Source of the DNA: Branchipolynoe longqiensis
Lineage: Eukaryota; Annelida; Polychaeta; Phyllodocida; Polynoidae
Direction of reading: 5' to 3'
Assembly (NCBI GenBank): GCA_030323885.1
Contig: CM059187.1
Location: 135,816,739-135,880,738 of the forward strand
DNA length: 64,000 nucleotides
Position 1 is the stretch's first letter. Every line of letters starts with the position of its first letter. The position numbers and the translations under genes are program-made. This document shows positions 54,001 to 64,000 of the stretch, piece after piece. The notes under the pieces are model-generated. The model saw nothing but the letters and a program-made list of their open reading frames with translations, made no database searches and was not told the origin of the DNA.

Positions 54001-55095
54001 GGTGGTGAATGGTGGTGTATGCTGCCATTAAGGCCAGCCTGTAGGGGGTGACGGTGGTTGAGGTGGTGAATGGTGGTGTACGCTGCCATTAAGGCCAGCC
54101 TGTAGGGGGTGACGGTGGGTGAGGTGGTGAATGGTGGTGTATGCTGCCATTAAGGCCAGCCTGTAGGGGGTGACAGGGGGTGGGGTGGTGAATGGTGGTG
54201 TACGCTGCCATTAAGGCCAGCCTTGTGGGGGTGACGGGGGGTGGGGTGGTGAATGGTGGGTGTGTGGCTGCCATTAACGCCAGCCTGTAGGGGGTGACGG
54301 GGGTGTGGGGTGGTGAATGGTTGGGTGTACGCTGCCATTAACCGCCAGCACTAGGTGTACGGGGGGGTGAATGGGGGTGTTTTCCTGCCATAACGGCAGC
54401 CTGTAGGGGGTGACTGGTGGTTGAGAGTGGTGAATGGTGGTGTATGCTGCCATTAACCAGCCTGTAGGGGGTGACGGCGGTGGGGTGGGTGAATGGTGGC
54501 GTACGCTGCCATTAACGCCAGCCTGTAGGGGGTGACGGGGGGTGGGTGGTGAATGGTGGTGTACGCTGCCATTAACGCCAGCCTGTAGGGTGATGGGGGG
54601 TGGGTTGGTGAATGGTGGCTTGAGCTGCATTAACACCAGCCTGTAGGTGGTTGATGGGGTGGGGTGGTGAATGGTGGTGTAATGGATGCCATTAATGCCA
54701 CATGTAGGGGGTGACGGTGGGGTGAATGGCGGCGTTCGCTGCCTGACGGCCAGCCTGTAGGGGATGGGATGTGGTGGGTGTGTGGTGTATGGGGCTAACG
54801 CTGCCATTAACGCCAGCCTGTAGGGGTGACGGGGGTGGGGTGGTGAATGGTGGTGTACGCTGCCATTAACGCCAGCCTGTAGGGGGTGACGGGGGGTGAG
54901 GTGGTGAATGGTGGCGTACGCTGCCATTAACGCCAGCCTGTAGGGGGTGACGGGCGGTGGGGTGGTGAATGGTGGCGTACGCTGCCATTAACGCCAGCCT
55001 GTAGGGGGTGATGGGGGGTGAGGTGGTGAATGGTGGCGTACGCTGCCATTAACTCCAGCCTGTAGGGGGTGACGGGGGGTGGGGTGGTCAATGGT
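54001..55095 (+). repeat. 61-bp satellite, about 17-18 units
   Basis: Unit with GGTGGTGAATGGTGGTGTA, CGCTGCCATTAACGCCAGCC and TGTAGGGGGTGACGG at 61-bp spacing (54021, 54082, 54143 and onward). Units near 54340-54800 are degraded. The satellite probably continues into the gap on the left. Confidence 0.9.
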
Positions 55096-56345
55096 GGCGT
55101 GCATGTGGTGGTGGTGATGGTGATGTTGATGGTGGTGATCGAGATGGTGGTGTAGTGATAGCGGCAGCAGTAGTAGTGATGGTGGTGGCGGTGGTGGTAG
55201 TAGTGTATGGTGGTAGTGACGGTGCTGTTGATGATGGCACGATGGTGGTAGTGGTGAGAGTGTCGGTGGCAGTGGTATTGGTGGTAGTGATGGTGTTGTT
55301 GATGATGGTACGATTGTGGTGGTGGTAGTGTTGGTGACTGTGGTGGTGGTAGTTATGGTGTTGTTGATGATGGTACGATGGTGGTGGTGGTGATAGTGGT
55401 GTAGCGGCGGTGTTGTTGATGATAGAATGGTGGTGGTAGTGGTGTTGGTAGTGGTGTTGTTGTTGTTGATATTGGTGACGGTGGTCGAGGTGGTAGAGGT
55501 GTTGGCGGTCGTGTTGGTGGTGGAGGTGGTGGTAGTGCTGACAGTGGTGGTGTTGTTCATGTTGGTGGCAGCGGTGGTATATGGTGGTGGTGGTGATGAT
55601 GTTTGTTGGTGGCGGTGTTTGGTGGTGGTGTTTGGTGGTGGTGGTGTTTGGTGGTGGTGATATTTGGTGGTGGTGATGTTTGGTGGTGGTGGTGTTTGGT
55701 GGTGGTTTTTGGTGGTGGTGGTGCTTGGTGGTGGTGGTGGTGGTGGTGGTAGTGGTGTTGTTGTTGATGTTGGTGACGGTGGTCGAGGTGGTGGCGGTCG
55801 TGGTGGTGGTCGAGGTGGTGGTAGTGCTGGTAGTGGTGGTGTTGTTTATGGTGGTGGCGGCGGTGGTATGTGGTGGTGGTGATGGTGGTGGTAGCAGTGG
55901 TGGTGGTTGTGGTGGTGCTGGTGGTGTTGATGGTGGTGGTGGCAGTGGTGGTGGTGTGTGGTGTTTGGTGTTTTGTGGTGGTGTTGATGGTGGTGGTGGT
56001 GGCAGTGGTGGTGGTGTTGATGGTGGTGGTGGTGGCAGTGGTGGTGGTGGTGGCAGTGGTGGTGCTGGTGGCAGTGGTGATGATGGTGGTGGTAGTGGTG
56101 GTGGTGGTGGTGTTGATGATGGTGGTGGCAGTGGTGGTGGTGTTTGGTGGTGGTGGTGGTTGTGGTGGTGTTTGGTGGTGGTGATGGTGGTGATGATGGC
56201 AGTGGTGGCAGTGGTGGTGGCAGTGTTTGGTGTATTGTGGTGGTGTTGATGGTGGTGGTGGTAGTGGTGGTAGTGGTGGTGCTGGTGTTTGGTGGTGGTG
56301 GTGGTGGTGGCAGTGGTGGCAGTGGTGGCAGTGGTGGTGCTAGTG
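55096..56345 (+). repeat. (TGG)n / (GTGGTGGT)n low-complexity tract
   Basis: 1.25 kb of strongly G/T-biased plus strand, grading from the satellite. Long frames of Val/Gly or His/Thr/Pro repeats on both strands are artefacts. G-quadruplex formation is possible. Confidence 0.9.
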
Positions 56346-56986
56346 CTGGGCAGGAGCTCGCCTTATTACTGTGGATTATGATCAATGCAAAGGAGCAGCA
56401 TCGTCCAGAGGTCACCGGGTCGCCACTGGGCGCTTCATGAACCCGTAAATCTATTAGGATTGAGGTCAATAAAGACAGTTATCGACTGGACCGCCCCGCC
56501 GGCCACAAACTGAGCGATGACTGGTCGGCAATGTGCATAAAACTTTAAACGGAATTACGGAGAATGAGCGCAGATGGGCCGGTCATACATCAACACCATA
56601 ACGGCGACTGGCGAAACACTGGGGCGGGGCGTCATATCAGCATCGGTTATTCATTCAAATCGAAGTGGCACAGCCGTGTAGATGTGGTGGTGTGTAGGAG
56701 GGGGGGGGGGTATGGTGGTGTGGGTGTAGGTGTGGTGTGGGTCGGGGGAGCGTGATTCTGTCTGTGAAAATATGTGTGTTCCTAGTCCCGCTGGTCCGTC
56801 GGAAAGGACCTACGCAGCCGGGTCGCAGATTCAGCTTACACATCGGAAGTTGTGGTAGGTTAACCCCCCCCCCCCACACACACACACCCGCAGCCTCTAT
56901 CTATCCTTCACACATAATAAGCACTTTGCGCTTATGACCGCATGCCTCCTGATGACCAAACTTTCTAGTGTACTTGCCATGAAGTG

Positions 56987-56990
<4 letters not shown>
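56346..56990. other. Unassigned sequence with poly-G and poly-C runs
   Basis: No coding feature. A G run is at 56699-56710 and a C run at 56863-56875. Confidence 0.4.

Positions 56991-56991
<1 letters not shown>

Positions 56992-57046
<55 letters not shown>
56992..57046. repeat. (TA)n microsatellite
   Basis: Uninterrupted TA dinucleotides. Confidence 0.95.
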
Positions 57047-57050
<4 letters not shown>

Positions 57051-57276
57051 AATTAGATCAAATATCATTTCATACATATTCTATAAACATGCGTATTTTT
57101 CAGCGGTGTGACCAGCAAGGAAATGGTTAAAGGGCGCATTCCTTACACGTGGCTTGAAGTCAATGGACTACATTCCTTACACGCGGTATGCGAATGCGAA
57201 TGCGTCAACGCGATCGGTCCCTGTAGCGATCGGTGCGGCATGCAGTATTTGGCACATGGTGTGCGAATAGAAACGT

Positions 57277-57505
57277 CAGTTGCACTTGTCCATTAGTTTT
57301 AGATGAGGAGAGGCGACTGACCATTACGGAACGGTCACACACAAGGGTGCAGAGGGGAAACATATGGTAGTGGTGGTGGTGGGGTTCAGTCAGTCGCACT
57401 TGTCCATTAGTTTTATATGAGGAGAGGCGACTGAGCATTATGGAACGGTCACACACAAGGGCACAGAGGGGATGGTAGTGGTGGTGGTGGGGTTCAGGTT
57501 GGTAA
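57277..57505 (+). repeat. 114-bp tandem duplication inside M3
   Basis: CACTTGTCCATTAGTTTTA to GGTGGTGGTGGGGTTCAG occurs twice (57283 and 57397) with few changes. Confidence 0.85.
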
Positions 57506-57555
57506 AAATGCTACCATAGCCACAAAAATATGAATATTAGGTCATATACAGTGCA

Positions 57556-58935
57556 TATACTGACATCTATGAGACTGGATTTATACCATTGAATATGAAT
57601 GAATCCATATTTGTACGACTCCCAAAGAAGCTAAAACCAACATTGTGTACTGAGTACAGAACACTAAGCCTGATGAGTCATATGTTGAAGATGATCCTGA
57701 AAATAATTTTACTGAGAAACAGACAGAAAATTGAAGAACAAATCAGTAACGTACAAAGTGGGTTTATATCTGGAAGAGGTACACGTGAAGGGATTTTCAA
57801 TATGAGAATGATTTGTGAACGTTATTGTGAAGTGAACCAGGATGTTTATGCCTGCTTTATTGACTATGAGAAGGCCTTCGACCGAGTCAATCATGAACTG
57901 TTAATCAAATGTTTACAAGATATTGGTGTCAATGGCAAAGACATTAAACTAATTGTGAACTTATACTGGACACAACGTGCATTTATAAAAATGGAGCAGG
58001 GCCTATCGGATGAAGTTATGATTAAACGAGGAGTTCGACAGGGGTGTGTATTGTCACCATGTCTATTTAACCTGTACACAGAGATGATTTTCAGACACAT
58101 TGAAGATTGCAAGGGAGTGACAATAGGTGGCATGAACATCAACAATCTTAGATATGCCGATGACAGTGTAATACTAGCAGACAGTGAGAAAAACCTACAA
58201 GATATAGTGAATAGAATCAATAAAGCTGGAATACTATTCAACATGAAGATGAATGCCAGGAAGACCAAAACAATGGTTATAAGTAAAAAGACAGATAAAC
58301 CAAATGTCAATATAACCATAGATGGCACAAACATAGAACAAGTATCCGAATTCATATATCTCGGACAAAAGATTACAAATGATGGGAGATGTGAGGAAGA
58401 AATTAAAAGAAGGATAACAATAGCCCGAACAACATTCTCCAAAATGTATAGAGTGTTAACATCAAGTAAGATATTAATACAAACAAGGAAGCGTATTCTT
58501 CAGTGTTATGTGTGGTCTACTCTAATGTATGGGGCAGAGACATGGACAATCTCTAAGAAAATGTACAAACGTTTAGCAGCATTTGAGATGTGGACTTATC
58601 GAAGGATGATGAAAATATCATGGACAAAGAAGATCACCAACAAAGAAGTTCTCAGAAAAATTAAAAATAAGAAAAGCTTGTTTGCCACTATACAGACAAA
58701 GAAACTTATTTATTTTGGCCACATCATTCGTCAGAGTTCAATATACCGTACATTGTTGGAAGGGAAGGTGAATGGCAGCAGAGGGAGAGGGAGACCAAGA
58801 ACATCATGGTTTACAAATATTTCACAGTGGACAGGCTTGAATTATTCACAGTCTATCAGAACAGCACAACATCGGGACAAGTGGAGAACCATTGCATCCA
58901 ACCCTCGACTAGAGGATGGAACTATTGATTGATTG
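57556..58935 (+). mobile_element. RTE-like LINE copy 3 (longest)
   Basis: 1380 bp between 8-bp duplications ACAGTGCA (57548-57555 and 58936-58943). The frame is open from the first base of the insertion, so only 5' truncation, not mutation, has removed its activity. The tail is GATTGATTGA. Confidence 0.88.
57589..58932 (+). CDS. Reverse transcriptase, RTE-like, N-terminally truncated
   Basis: 447 residues from a TTG at 57589; the frame is open another 11 codons to the insertion edge, so the start is not real. The RT shows FIDYEKAFDRV (Asp92), GVRQGCVLSP (148-157) and the catalytic YADD at 189-192. These are followed by the thumb and a C-terminal region with MYGAETWTI, RRMMKISW and RGRGRPRTSW. 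The AP-endonuclease domain that should precede RT is absent, so it cannot retrotranspose alone. The stop lies within the TTGA tail, leaving almost no 3' UTR, as in RTE-type elements; the clade is inferred from this and from general motif style. It is almost identical to the fragments at 20596 and 44729. Confidence 0.88.
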   Translation: MNMNESIFVRLPKKLKPTLCTEYRTLSLMSHMLKMILKIILLRNRQKIEEQISNVQSGFISGRGTREGIFNMRMICERYCEVNQDVYACFIDYEKAFDRVNHELLIKCLQDIGVNGKDIKLIVNLYWTQRAFIKMEQGLSDEVMIKRGVRQGCVLSPCLFNLYTEMIFRHIEDCKGVTIGGMNINNLRYADDSVILADSEKNLQDIVNRINKAGILFNMKMNARKTKTMVISKKTDKPNVNITIDGTNIEQVSEFIYLGQKITNDGRCEEEIKRRITIARTTFSKMYRVLTSSKILIQTRKRILQCYVWSTLMYGAETWTISKKMYKRLAAFEMWTYRRMMKISWTKKITNKEVLRKIKNKKSLFATIQTKKLIYFGHIIRQSSIYRTLLEGKVNGSRGRGRPRTSWFTNISQWTGLNYSQSIRTAQHRDKWRTIASNPRLEDGTID

Positions 58936-59094
58936 ACAGTGCAGTATTGAGTATACTTGTTTATTTTTATTTTTTAAATATAGCCAGTCGTGTGCCGCAT
59001 GCCATATGCCGCATGCCATGTGTAAGGAATCATGCCATTCGCATACCGCATGCCACATGCCGCATACCGCATACCGCGTGTAAGGAATGCGGCC

Positions 59095-59312
59095 TTTAGG
59101 TTATACGTATAGAGGCATGAATGTTGTATGTTTAAGGAAAGGGGATTTGCATAATTATGTGAAGCTGGATCAAAAAGACAGATGGGGGATCCGGAAGAAG
59201 GGAATAAAGGGAATGAAGTGGGCGGGGGAGGGGGGGACCATTAACACCAAACAAAGGAGAGGCAAGGTCACGTGATGTCTACCATTCAGTTAGGCAACAG
59301 TCCCAGGACTAA
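59095..59312. other. Unassigned short interval
   Basis: Purine-rich; nothing supported. Confidence 0.4.
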
Positions 59313-59620
59313 CGCGCATTCCTTACACGCGGTATGCGGTATGCGAATGCGAATGTGGCAAAAAATCTAAAAGCATCTAAATCAATGGGGGTGATTCCTT
59401 ACACACGGTATGCGGTATGCGACATGCGAATACTGAATCGGTCCATGTAGCGATCGGTGCGGCATGCGAATGCGAATGCTGTTGCGTTTGCCATAGAGAA
59501 CAGTGGTGAGGAAACCTGACACTGTGTGTGGGTGTGGGTGTGGGTGTGGGTGAAAGGACTCATCCCGTAAGCACGATGCACGCCGCATGCCGCATACCAC
59601 GTGTAAGGAATGCCCGCTTT
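59313..59620. mobile_element. M3 inverted-repeat element, short copy
   Basis: Left GCGCATTCCTTACACGCGGT; right CCACGTGTAAGGAATGCCCGC. Inside, GGTATGCGGTATGCGAATGC repeats. Flanking CTAA and TTTA are degenerate TTAA. A GTGTGGGTGTGGG repeat lies at 59520-59550. Confidence 0.8.
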
Positions 59621-59689
59621 ATGCTGCAACATTGGGTTCAACTCGTCTGTCTGAAGTGAATATTTGATTGATTGATTGATTGATTGGAG

Positions 59690-60000
59690 TTGTTGGAGTT
59701 TTACATCCTGGCAACATCTAAGGTCATTTCAGGATGGGTAACGATTTGTGACAGTGCACACTCATGCTGACTTTATAGCACTGCCTCACTGGGACAACAG
59801 GCCACCAGCACCATGACCTGATATCCCACTCAGTCACATTATCCTGACAGTGAGCCAACCTATCCTAATAATGCTGAGTGCCTGGCTAGGAAGCGACAAG
59901 TATACATTTTGTAAGTCATTTGTTTGACTCGACTGGGATTTGAACTTACGATCTCCCGCATGGGAGGCCTTTGCTCTACCGATTCGGCCAGCGCGCCCGG
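59690..60000 (-). mobile_element. SINE-C copy, full length
   Basis: Inverted tail (TTTTACATCCTGGCAACATC), body and a head near 59940-60000 with GGAGATCGTAAGTTCAAATC on the minus strand. Confidence 0.85.
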
Positions 60001-60286
60001 TATCCAGGGAGTCGATATGGGTAACCCGGTGATGGGGATTGCCTCAAATATATGGACGTTCTGGAGTGTTGCCAATCACGTGACTGCATGCTGATTCCCG
60101 ATCCCCGATCAACCGGGTTCAAATCCAATCACCGCGCAGTGTTTGGCGACCTTGATTCCAGACGAGACTTTCAGTAATGTCTGCGTATATATGGAGGAAC
60201 CGGGTTCCCGCCTGCAGTCAAATTATCGGTTGATATACGAGAGCCATCGGCAATGAGATCTACATTGGAGGAACGGGATGGGAAGA

Positions 60287-60410
60287 TTTGGGGGAGAGGG
60301 AGGAACGGGAAGGGGGGGGGAGAAGGAAGAGAAGGGGGTGGGATGGTGAGAGGGAAGGGAAGGGAGAGAGAGAGAGAGAGGGAGGGAGGGAGGGAGAGTG
60401 GGTGGAAAGG
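60287..60410. repeat. GA-rich low-complexity tract
   Basis: GGGAGAGGGAGG-like sequence with an (AG)n run. Confidence 0.85.
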
Positions 60411-60454
60411 AGTTATATCAAAGGTGTTCTTGATAAGGGAAGCCAGATGGAATG

Positions 60455-60757
60455 GCCGATTGGGTTGAGCATCCATCTCCCGTTTTGGTCGATCGTGCAT
60501 TTCGAACCCACGGGTTCAAACCTTGGTCCAAGTCAATGACTTAAAAATGTATACTTGTCCCTTCCTAGGCAGGCACTCAGCAATATTAAGATAGGGTTAG
60601 CTCAGTGTCAGGATAATATGACTGAGTGAGATATCAGGTCATGGTGCCAGCGACCTGATCTCCCAGTGGGGCAGAACTATGAAATTGTCATGAGTGCACC
60701 CTGTCACAAGTCGGTACCCGTCCTGATGTTGCCAGGACGTAAAACTCCAACAACCAA
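60455..60757 (+). mobile_element. SINE-C copy
   Basis: Head GGCCGATTGGGTTGAGCATC with GGGTTCAAACCTTGG, body and tail CCGTCCTGATGTTGCCAGGA, ending in CAACAACCAACAA. The 37-bp satellite starts right after it. Confidence 0.8.
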
Positions 60758-60764
60758 CAACTTG

Positions 60765-61735
60765 AAGAATGAAATGACACTCAGAACCACCATGAAACTC
60801 ATAACTACTATGTACCTTTAAGAATGAAATGAAACGAAACTCAAAACCACTATGAAACTCAAAACCACTATGCAACTTTAAGAATGAAATGAACGTCAAA
60901 ACCACTATGCGACTTTAAGAATGAAATGAACCTCAAAACCACTATGCGACTTTAAGAATGAAATGAACCTCAAAACCACTATGCGACTTTAAGAATGAAA
61001 TGATAAAACCACATGCGACTTTAAGAATGAATGAATCACTATGCACTTTAAGAATGAAAACCAAAACCAGACTTTAAGAATGAAATACTAAAACCACTAT
61101 GCACTTTAAGAATGAATGAACAAACTATGCGACTTAAGTGTGTTGTGTTTGTTTGTGATGTCAAAACCACTATGCGACTTTAAGAATGAAATGAACCTCA
61201 AAACCACTATGCGACTTTAAGAATGAAATGAACCTCAAAACCACTATGCGACTTTAAGAATGAAATGAACGTCAAAACCACTATGCGACTTTAAGAATGA
61301 AATGAACGTCAAAACCACTATGCGACTTTAAGAATGAAATGAACCTCAAAACCACTATGCAACTTTAAGAATGAAATGAACCTCAAAACCACTATGCGAC
61401 TTTAAGAATGAAATGAACCTCAAAACCACTATGCGACTTTAAGAATGAAATGAACCTCAAAACCACTATGCGACTTTAAGAATGAAATGAACGTCAAAAC
61501 CACTATGCAACTTTAAGAATGAAATTAACCTCAAAACCACTATGCAACTTTAAGAATGAAATGAACCTCAAAACCACTATGCAACTTTAAGAATGAAATG
61601 AACCTCAAAACCATTATGCGACTTTAAGAATGAAATGAACCTCAAAACCACTATGCAACTTTAAGAATGAAATGAAACTGAAATTTTCAAAACCACTATG
61701 AAACTCAAAACTAACATGCAACTTTAAGAATGAAA
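60765..61735 (+). repeat. 37-bp satellite matching the M1 terminus
   Basis: Unit CCTCAAAACCACTATGCG plus ACTTTAAGAATGAAATGAA with a 37-bp period, about 25 units, with a degraded middle (60990-61160). The first half of the unit matches the right end of M1 (ACTCAAAACCATCGGACTATG, then CAACTTTAA). Confidence 0.9.
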
Positions 61736-61994
61736 TGATAAGAAGGATGCAGAGTTTCTTGGGGGTTGTGTTGTGTTGGAGGCGGGTGGGTGGGTGGGTG
61801 TGGGGGGTTATATTGTGTCCTAGGCCTACTGGTAATGCCCTAGTGGTCGTGTATAACTGGAATATCCGGGTAACTTGAGCCAACAACAATGGTCCGTCAG
61901 TACACAACCATCCGCATACAACTTGGCCGTGTTTAATGCGAAGATGCCGCGACGGCTAAGTTGATATTTATGCTGATGCCGGGCAGGCGTCTCA

Positions 61995-62405
61995 GAGGAG
62001 CTAAGGCCGAGTGGGAGAGGTGTGTGGGTGGGTGTGGGTGTGGGTGTGGGTCAGAGGTGTGTGTGTGGGTATGGGTGAGAGGTGTGAGGTGAGAGGTGTG
62101 TGTGTGTTTGGGTGAGAAGTGTGGGTGTGGGTGTGGGTATGGGTGCGCGTGAGAGGTGTGTGTGTGGGGGGTATGGGTGAGAGGTGTGAGGTGTGAGGTG
62201 TGGGTGGGGAGGTGTGTGTGTGTGGTTATCGGTGTGCGTGAGAGGTGGGTATGTGGGTGTGGGTATGGGTGTGTGTTGGTGTGTGTATGTGTGAGAGGTG
62301 TATGTGTGGGGGTGTGGGGTGTATGTGTGTGGGTGGGTGTAGGTGTGTGGGTGGGTGTAGGTGTGTGGGTGTGTGCGTGTGGGTGTGTTCGTGTGTGTGT
62401 GTATA
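61995..62405. repeat. (GTGTGG)n low-complexity tract
   Basis: GGTGTGGGTGTGGGT and GTGAGAGGTGTG variants. Long frames on both strands are artefacts. Confidence 0.85.
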
Positions 62406-62587
62406 CATATCCCATGTCCAGGGCCCTGGAGTATCGATGGGTTTGGGGGGGTGGTCGGGGAGGGGGGAGGGGGGAGATGGGCGAGGGAGGGGGCAGCGTA
62501 GGAGTAGGGCGTGTGGGTGTGACCAGTGTTCTACTCTCACCCCGCATTGAATATCCATTGCAATACATTCTGGTGTGTATTGAATTT

Positions 62588-62692
62588 GCAGGCGCGGGCG
62601 GCGGGCGGCGGGCGGCGGGCGGCGGGCGGCGGGCGGCGGGCGGCGAGCGGCAGTGGAAGCGGCGGGCGGGCGGGCGGTGGCGACGGTGGAGG
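62588..62692. repeat. (GGGCGGC)n heptanucleotide array
   Basis: GCGGGCGGCGGGCGGC units, then diverged GGCGGGCGGGCGG. Confidence 0.9.
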
Positions 62693-62699
62693 CGGCGCG

Positions 62700-63640
62700 T
62701 TGGGGGCGATACCATCAGGCTATCACGTGAAATGATCATAGATGGACAGCGTGAGGCAATCAGTCGGTGGCGAGGGCGCGGTCAAATCACGTCCGGGGGT
62801 GGCCAGCGGTGTGCAGGGGAAGTGACCACTACCGCCCCTCCCCTCATGCCGCCAACCCCCCGCCACCCCTCGGCCACACGCCGGCTGCAAATGCCGGGCG
62901 CTGACCCGATCGCGCAAGGCGGCGCCATGTTCAAACAGTTGGCGAGGAATTGTGACATTTGAAAAATGACACCGGGTCAAGTTACAATCAGAGCCCGGGG
63001 GCGGCGCTGCTCAGGCGAGGAGGGGGAAGGCGGCGGGGAGGGAGGCGGGGAGGGAGGCGGGCAGGGAGGCAGGGAGGCGGCCTCTGATTTATTAAGTCGG
63101 GAGTAATGGCGGACCGCCAGCCACCCAATCCCACGCTGAAATGGCTCGCCGGACAAACAGATGAAAATTAGACGAAATGTTGCCGCGGCCTTCATCAGGG
63201 CCTGCGCCTGCGACTGCGCGTCGGGTCATCGGGCGGCCGCTGCCGACAGGTAGCGCGGCGCGCCCGCCATTTGTAACAGGCGAAGCACGACAAATTTGGA
63301 AAACGAACCAATTTGTGAAGGTAATCACAGCGGCGCAATGATGGAGCGGGCTGAAATAATTACCTCTGTCCAGGTCCGGTGTACAGGTCTATATCACACG
63401 GCGCGGCTACCCCGACCGCCCGCCTGCCCGCCACCGAGCCGGCCCGCCAGCCCACCCGCCACCGCCCCCCACCCCCACCCCATCCCACGTGACACCCACT
63501 TCCAATCAGCACCCATTCTATATGCGAGAATGGCACGGCGCCAATTTTCAAGAAGATGAATATACTCGTTAGGCCCACATTTATATATATAAACAATAGA
63601 GATGAGTCTGGTTGAAGATAAGTTTATATCTTCTGCCTGG
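62700..63640. other. GC-rich sequence without assigned gene
   Basis: CpG-rich with GGGAGGCGGGGA repeats at 63010-63085 and a C-rich tract at 63405-63485. It has CpG-island-like composition and could be a promoter region of a gene outside the window, but no exon or promoter element was identified. Confidence 0.35.
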
Positions 63641-63644
63641 AGAT

Positions 63645-63647
<3 letters not shown>

Positions 63648-63684
<37 letters not shown>
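63648..63684. repeat. (TA)n microsatellite
   Basis: Uninterrupted TA run. Confidence 0.95.
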
Positions 63685-63689
<5 letters not shown>

Positions 63690-64000
63690 CCTTATTTATG
63701 CCAGTTGAGGAAACAGAAACCAGCTATATCTATATACATATATAGCTCATATATATGCGGTACCGGAGTGGTTGAGATGGAATTACTGAGCAGTGACATA
63801 TCCTTTGTTTATACTCCCCGAATTCACTATAATCACACACAAACACCTATTTTTCGGTGAGACTGGTGAGAGCTTGGATTAACAGCTAACGAGACAGCTG
63901 CACATAAGAGGCGCCACCAGTCGAGTTGGTACAGTCAGAGCAGTGCAAAGACTGCTTGTGGGAATGTCAGTGGGACTGGCGGCTTAGCGTGTCAAGGGAG
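63685..64000. other. Unassigned sequence at window end
   Basis: No supported feature. Confidence 0.4.

Larger units (their letters stand above)
57131..59094. mobile_element. M3 inverted-repeat element hosting RTE copy 3
   Basis: The left end AGGGCGCATTCCTTACACG follows TTAA; the right end CGTGTAAGGAATGCGGCCT is followed by TTTA. Sub-terminal repeats of GCATACCGCATGCC-like words occur on both sides. Without the LINE it would be about 0.6 kb. Its terminal AGG next to TTAA resembles the M2 ends. Confidence 0.75.

Noticed and set aside
53359..54089. Frames of about 180-230 codons crossing the gap
   Set aside because: Most of their length is unknown bases.
55680..56469. Val/Gly-rich and His/Thr/Pro-rich frames of about 190-207 codons
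   Set aside because: Translation of the TGG tract.
60765..61735. CRISPR array
   Set aside because: The 37-bp units are contiguous with no unique spacers, and the genome is eukaryotic.
61933..62962. 268-codon frames on both strands
   Set aside because: Driven by GTGTGG and GGGCGGC repeats; the two strands are open over the same bases.

Overview
The window is eukaryotic, non-coding and dominated by repeats. I found no convincing host protein-coding gene, rRNA gene or functional tRNA gene in 64 kb. Dense tRNA-derived SINEs, TTAA-flanked short inverted-repeat elements, non-LTR retrotransposon fragments and a Ngaro-like tyrosine-recombinase retrotransposon point to an invertebrate animal. The SINE at 36.7-37.1 kb resembles a family that is common in molluscs and relatives, so a lophotrochozoan, probably a mollusc, is my best guess. 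This is inference, not proof.

Layout. 0-7 kb: a GC/GT-rich array with a period near 161 bp, interrupted by a dimeric SINE, followed by AT/GT and pyrimidine microsatellites. 7-30 kb: a patchwork of inverted-repeat elements (families called M1 to M6 here), SINEs (families A to D here) and a 5'-truncated RTE-like LINE. 30.1-35.6 kb: an apparently intact 5.5 kb Ngaro-like element on the minus strand, with Gag-like, RT-RNase H and tyrosine recombinase frames and split direct repeats A1-ORFs-B1-A2-B2. 36-53 kb: more M1, M2, M4 and SINE copies, a 45-bp minisatellite, a second RTE fragment and a CR1/jockey-like RT fragment cut by a 500-base assembly gap. 54-56.3 kb: a 61-bp satellite passing into TGG-rich sequence. 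57-64 kb: the longest RTE copy nested in an inverted-repeat element, a 37-bp satellite whose unit matches the end of M1, and GT/GGC/AT simple sequence.

Main result. The Ngaro-like element is the most complete system. By manual translation its RT frame runs back to the end of the gag frame (34046) with no in-frame ATG and sits in the -1 frame relative to gag. The recombinase frame is again -1 relative to pol and overlaps its stop. Expression may therefore use two -1 transitions or non-AUG initiation. The 113-bp B repeats are identical and the roughly 225-bp A repeats differ at about three positions, which suggests recent insertion.

Other signals. Six members of the M2 family (TTAA-associated, tips like GGCCCTGTCACAC) share an internal palindrome of the form AGTTTTGnnCATGnnCAAAAC although their interiors otherwise differ. 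Three RTE copies are almost identical and have readable 8-9 bp target duplications. Nested insertions allow the relative ages of several families to be read. Family names M1-M6 and SINE-A to SINE-D are local labels only.
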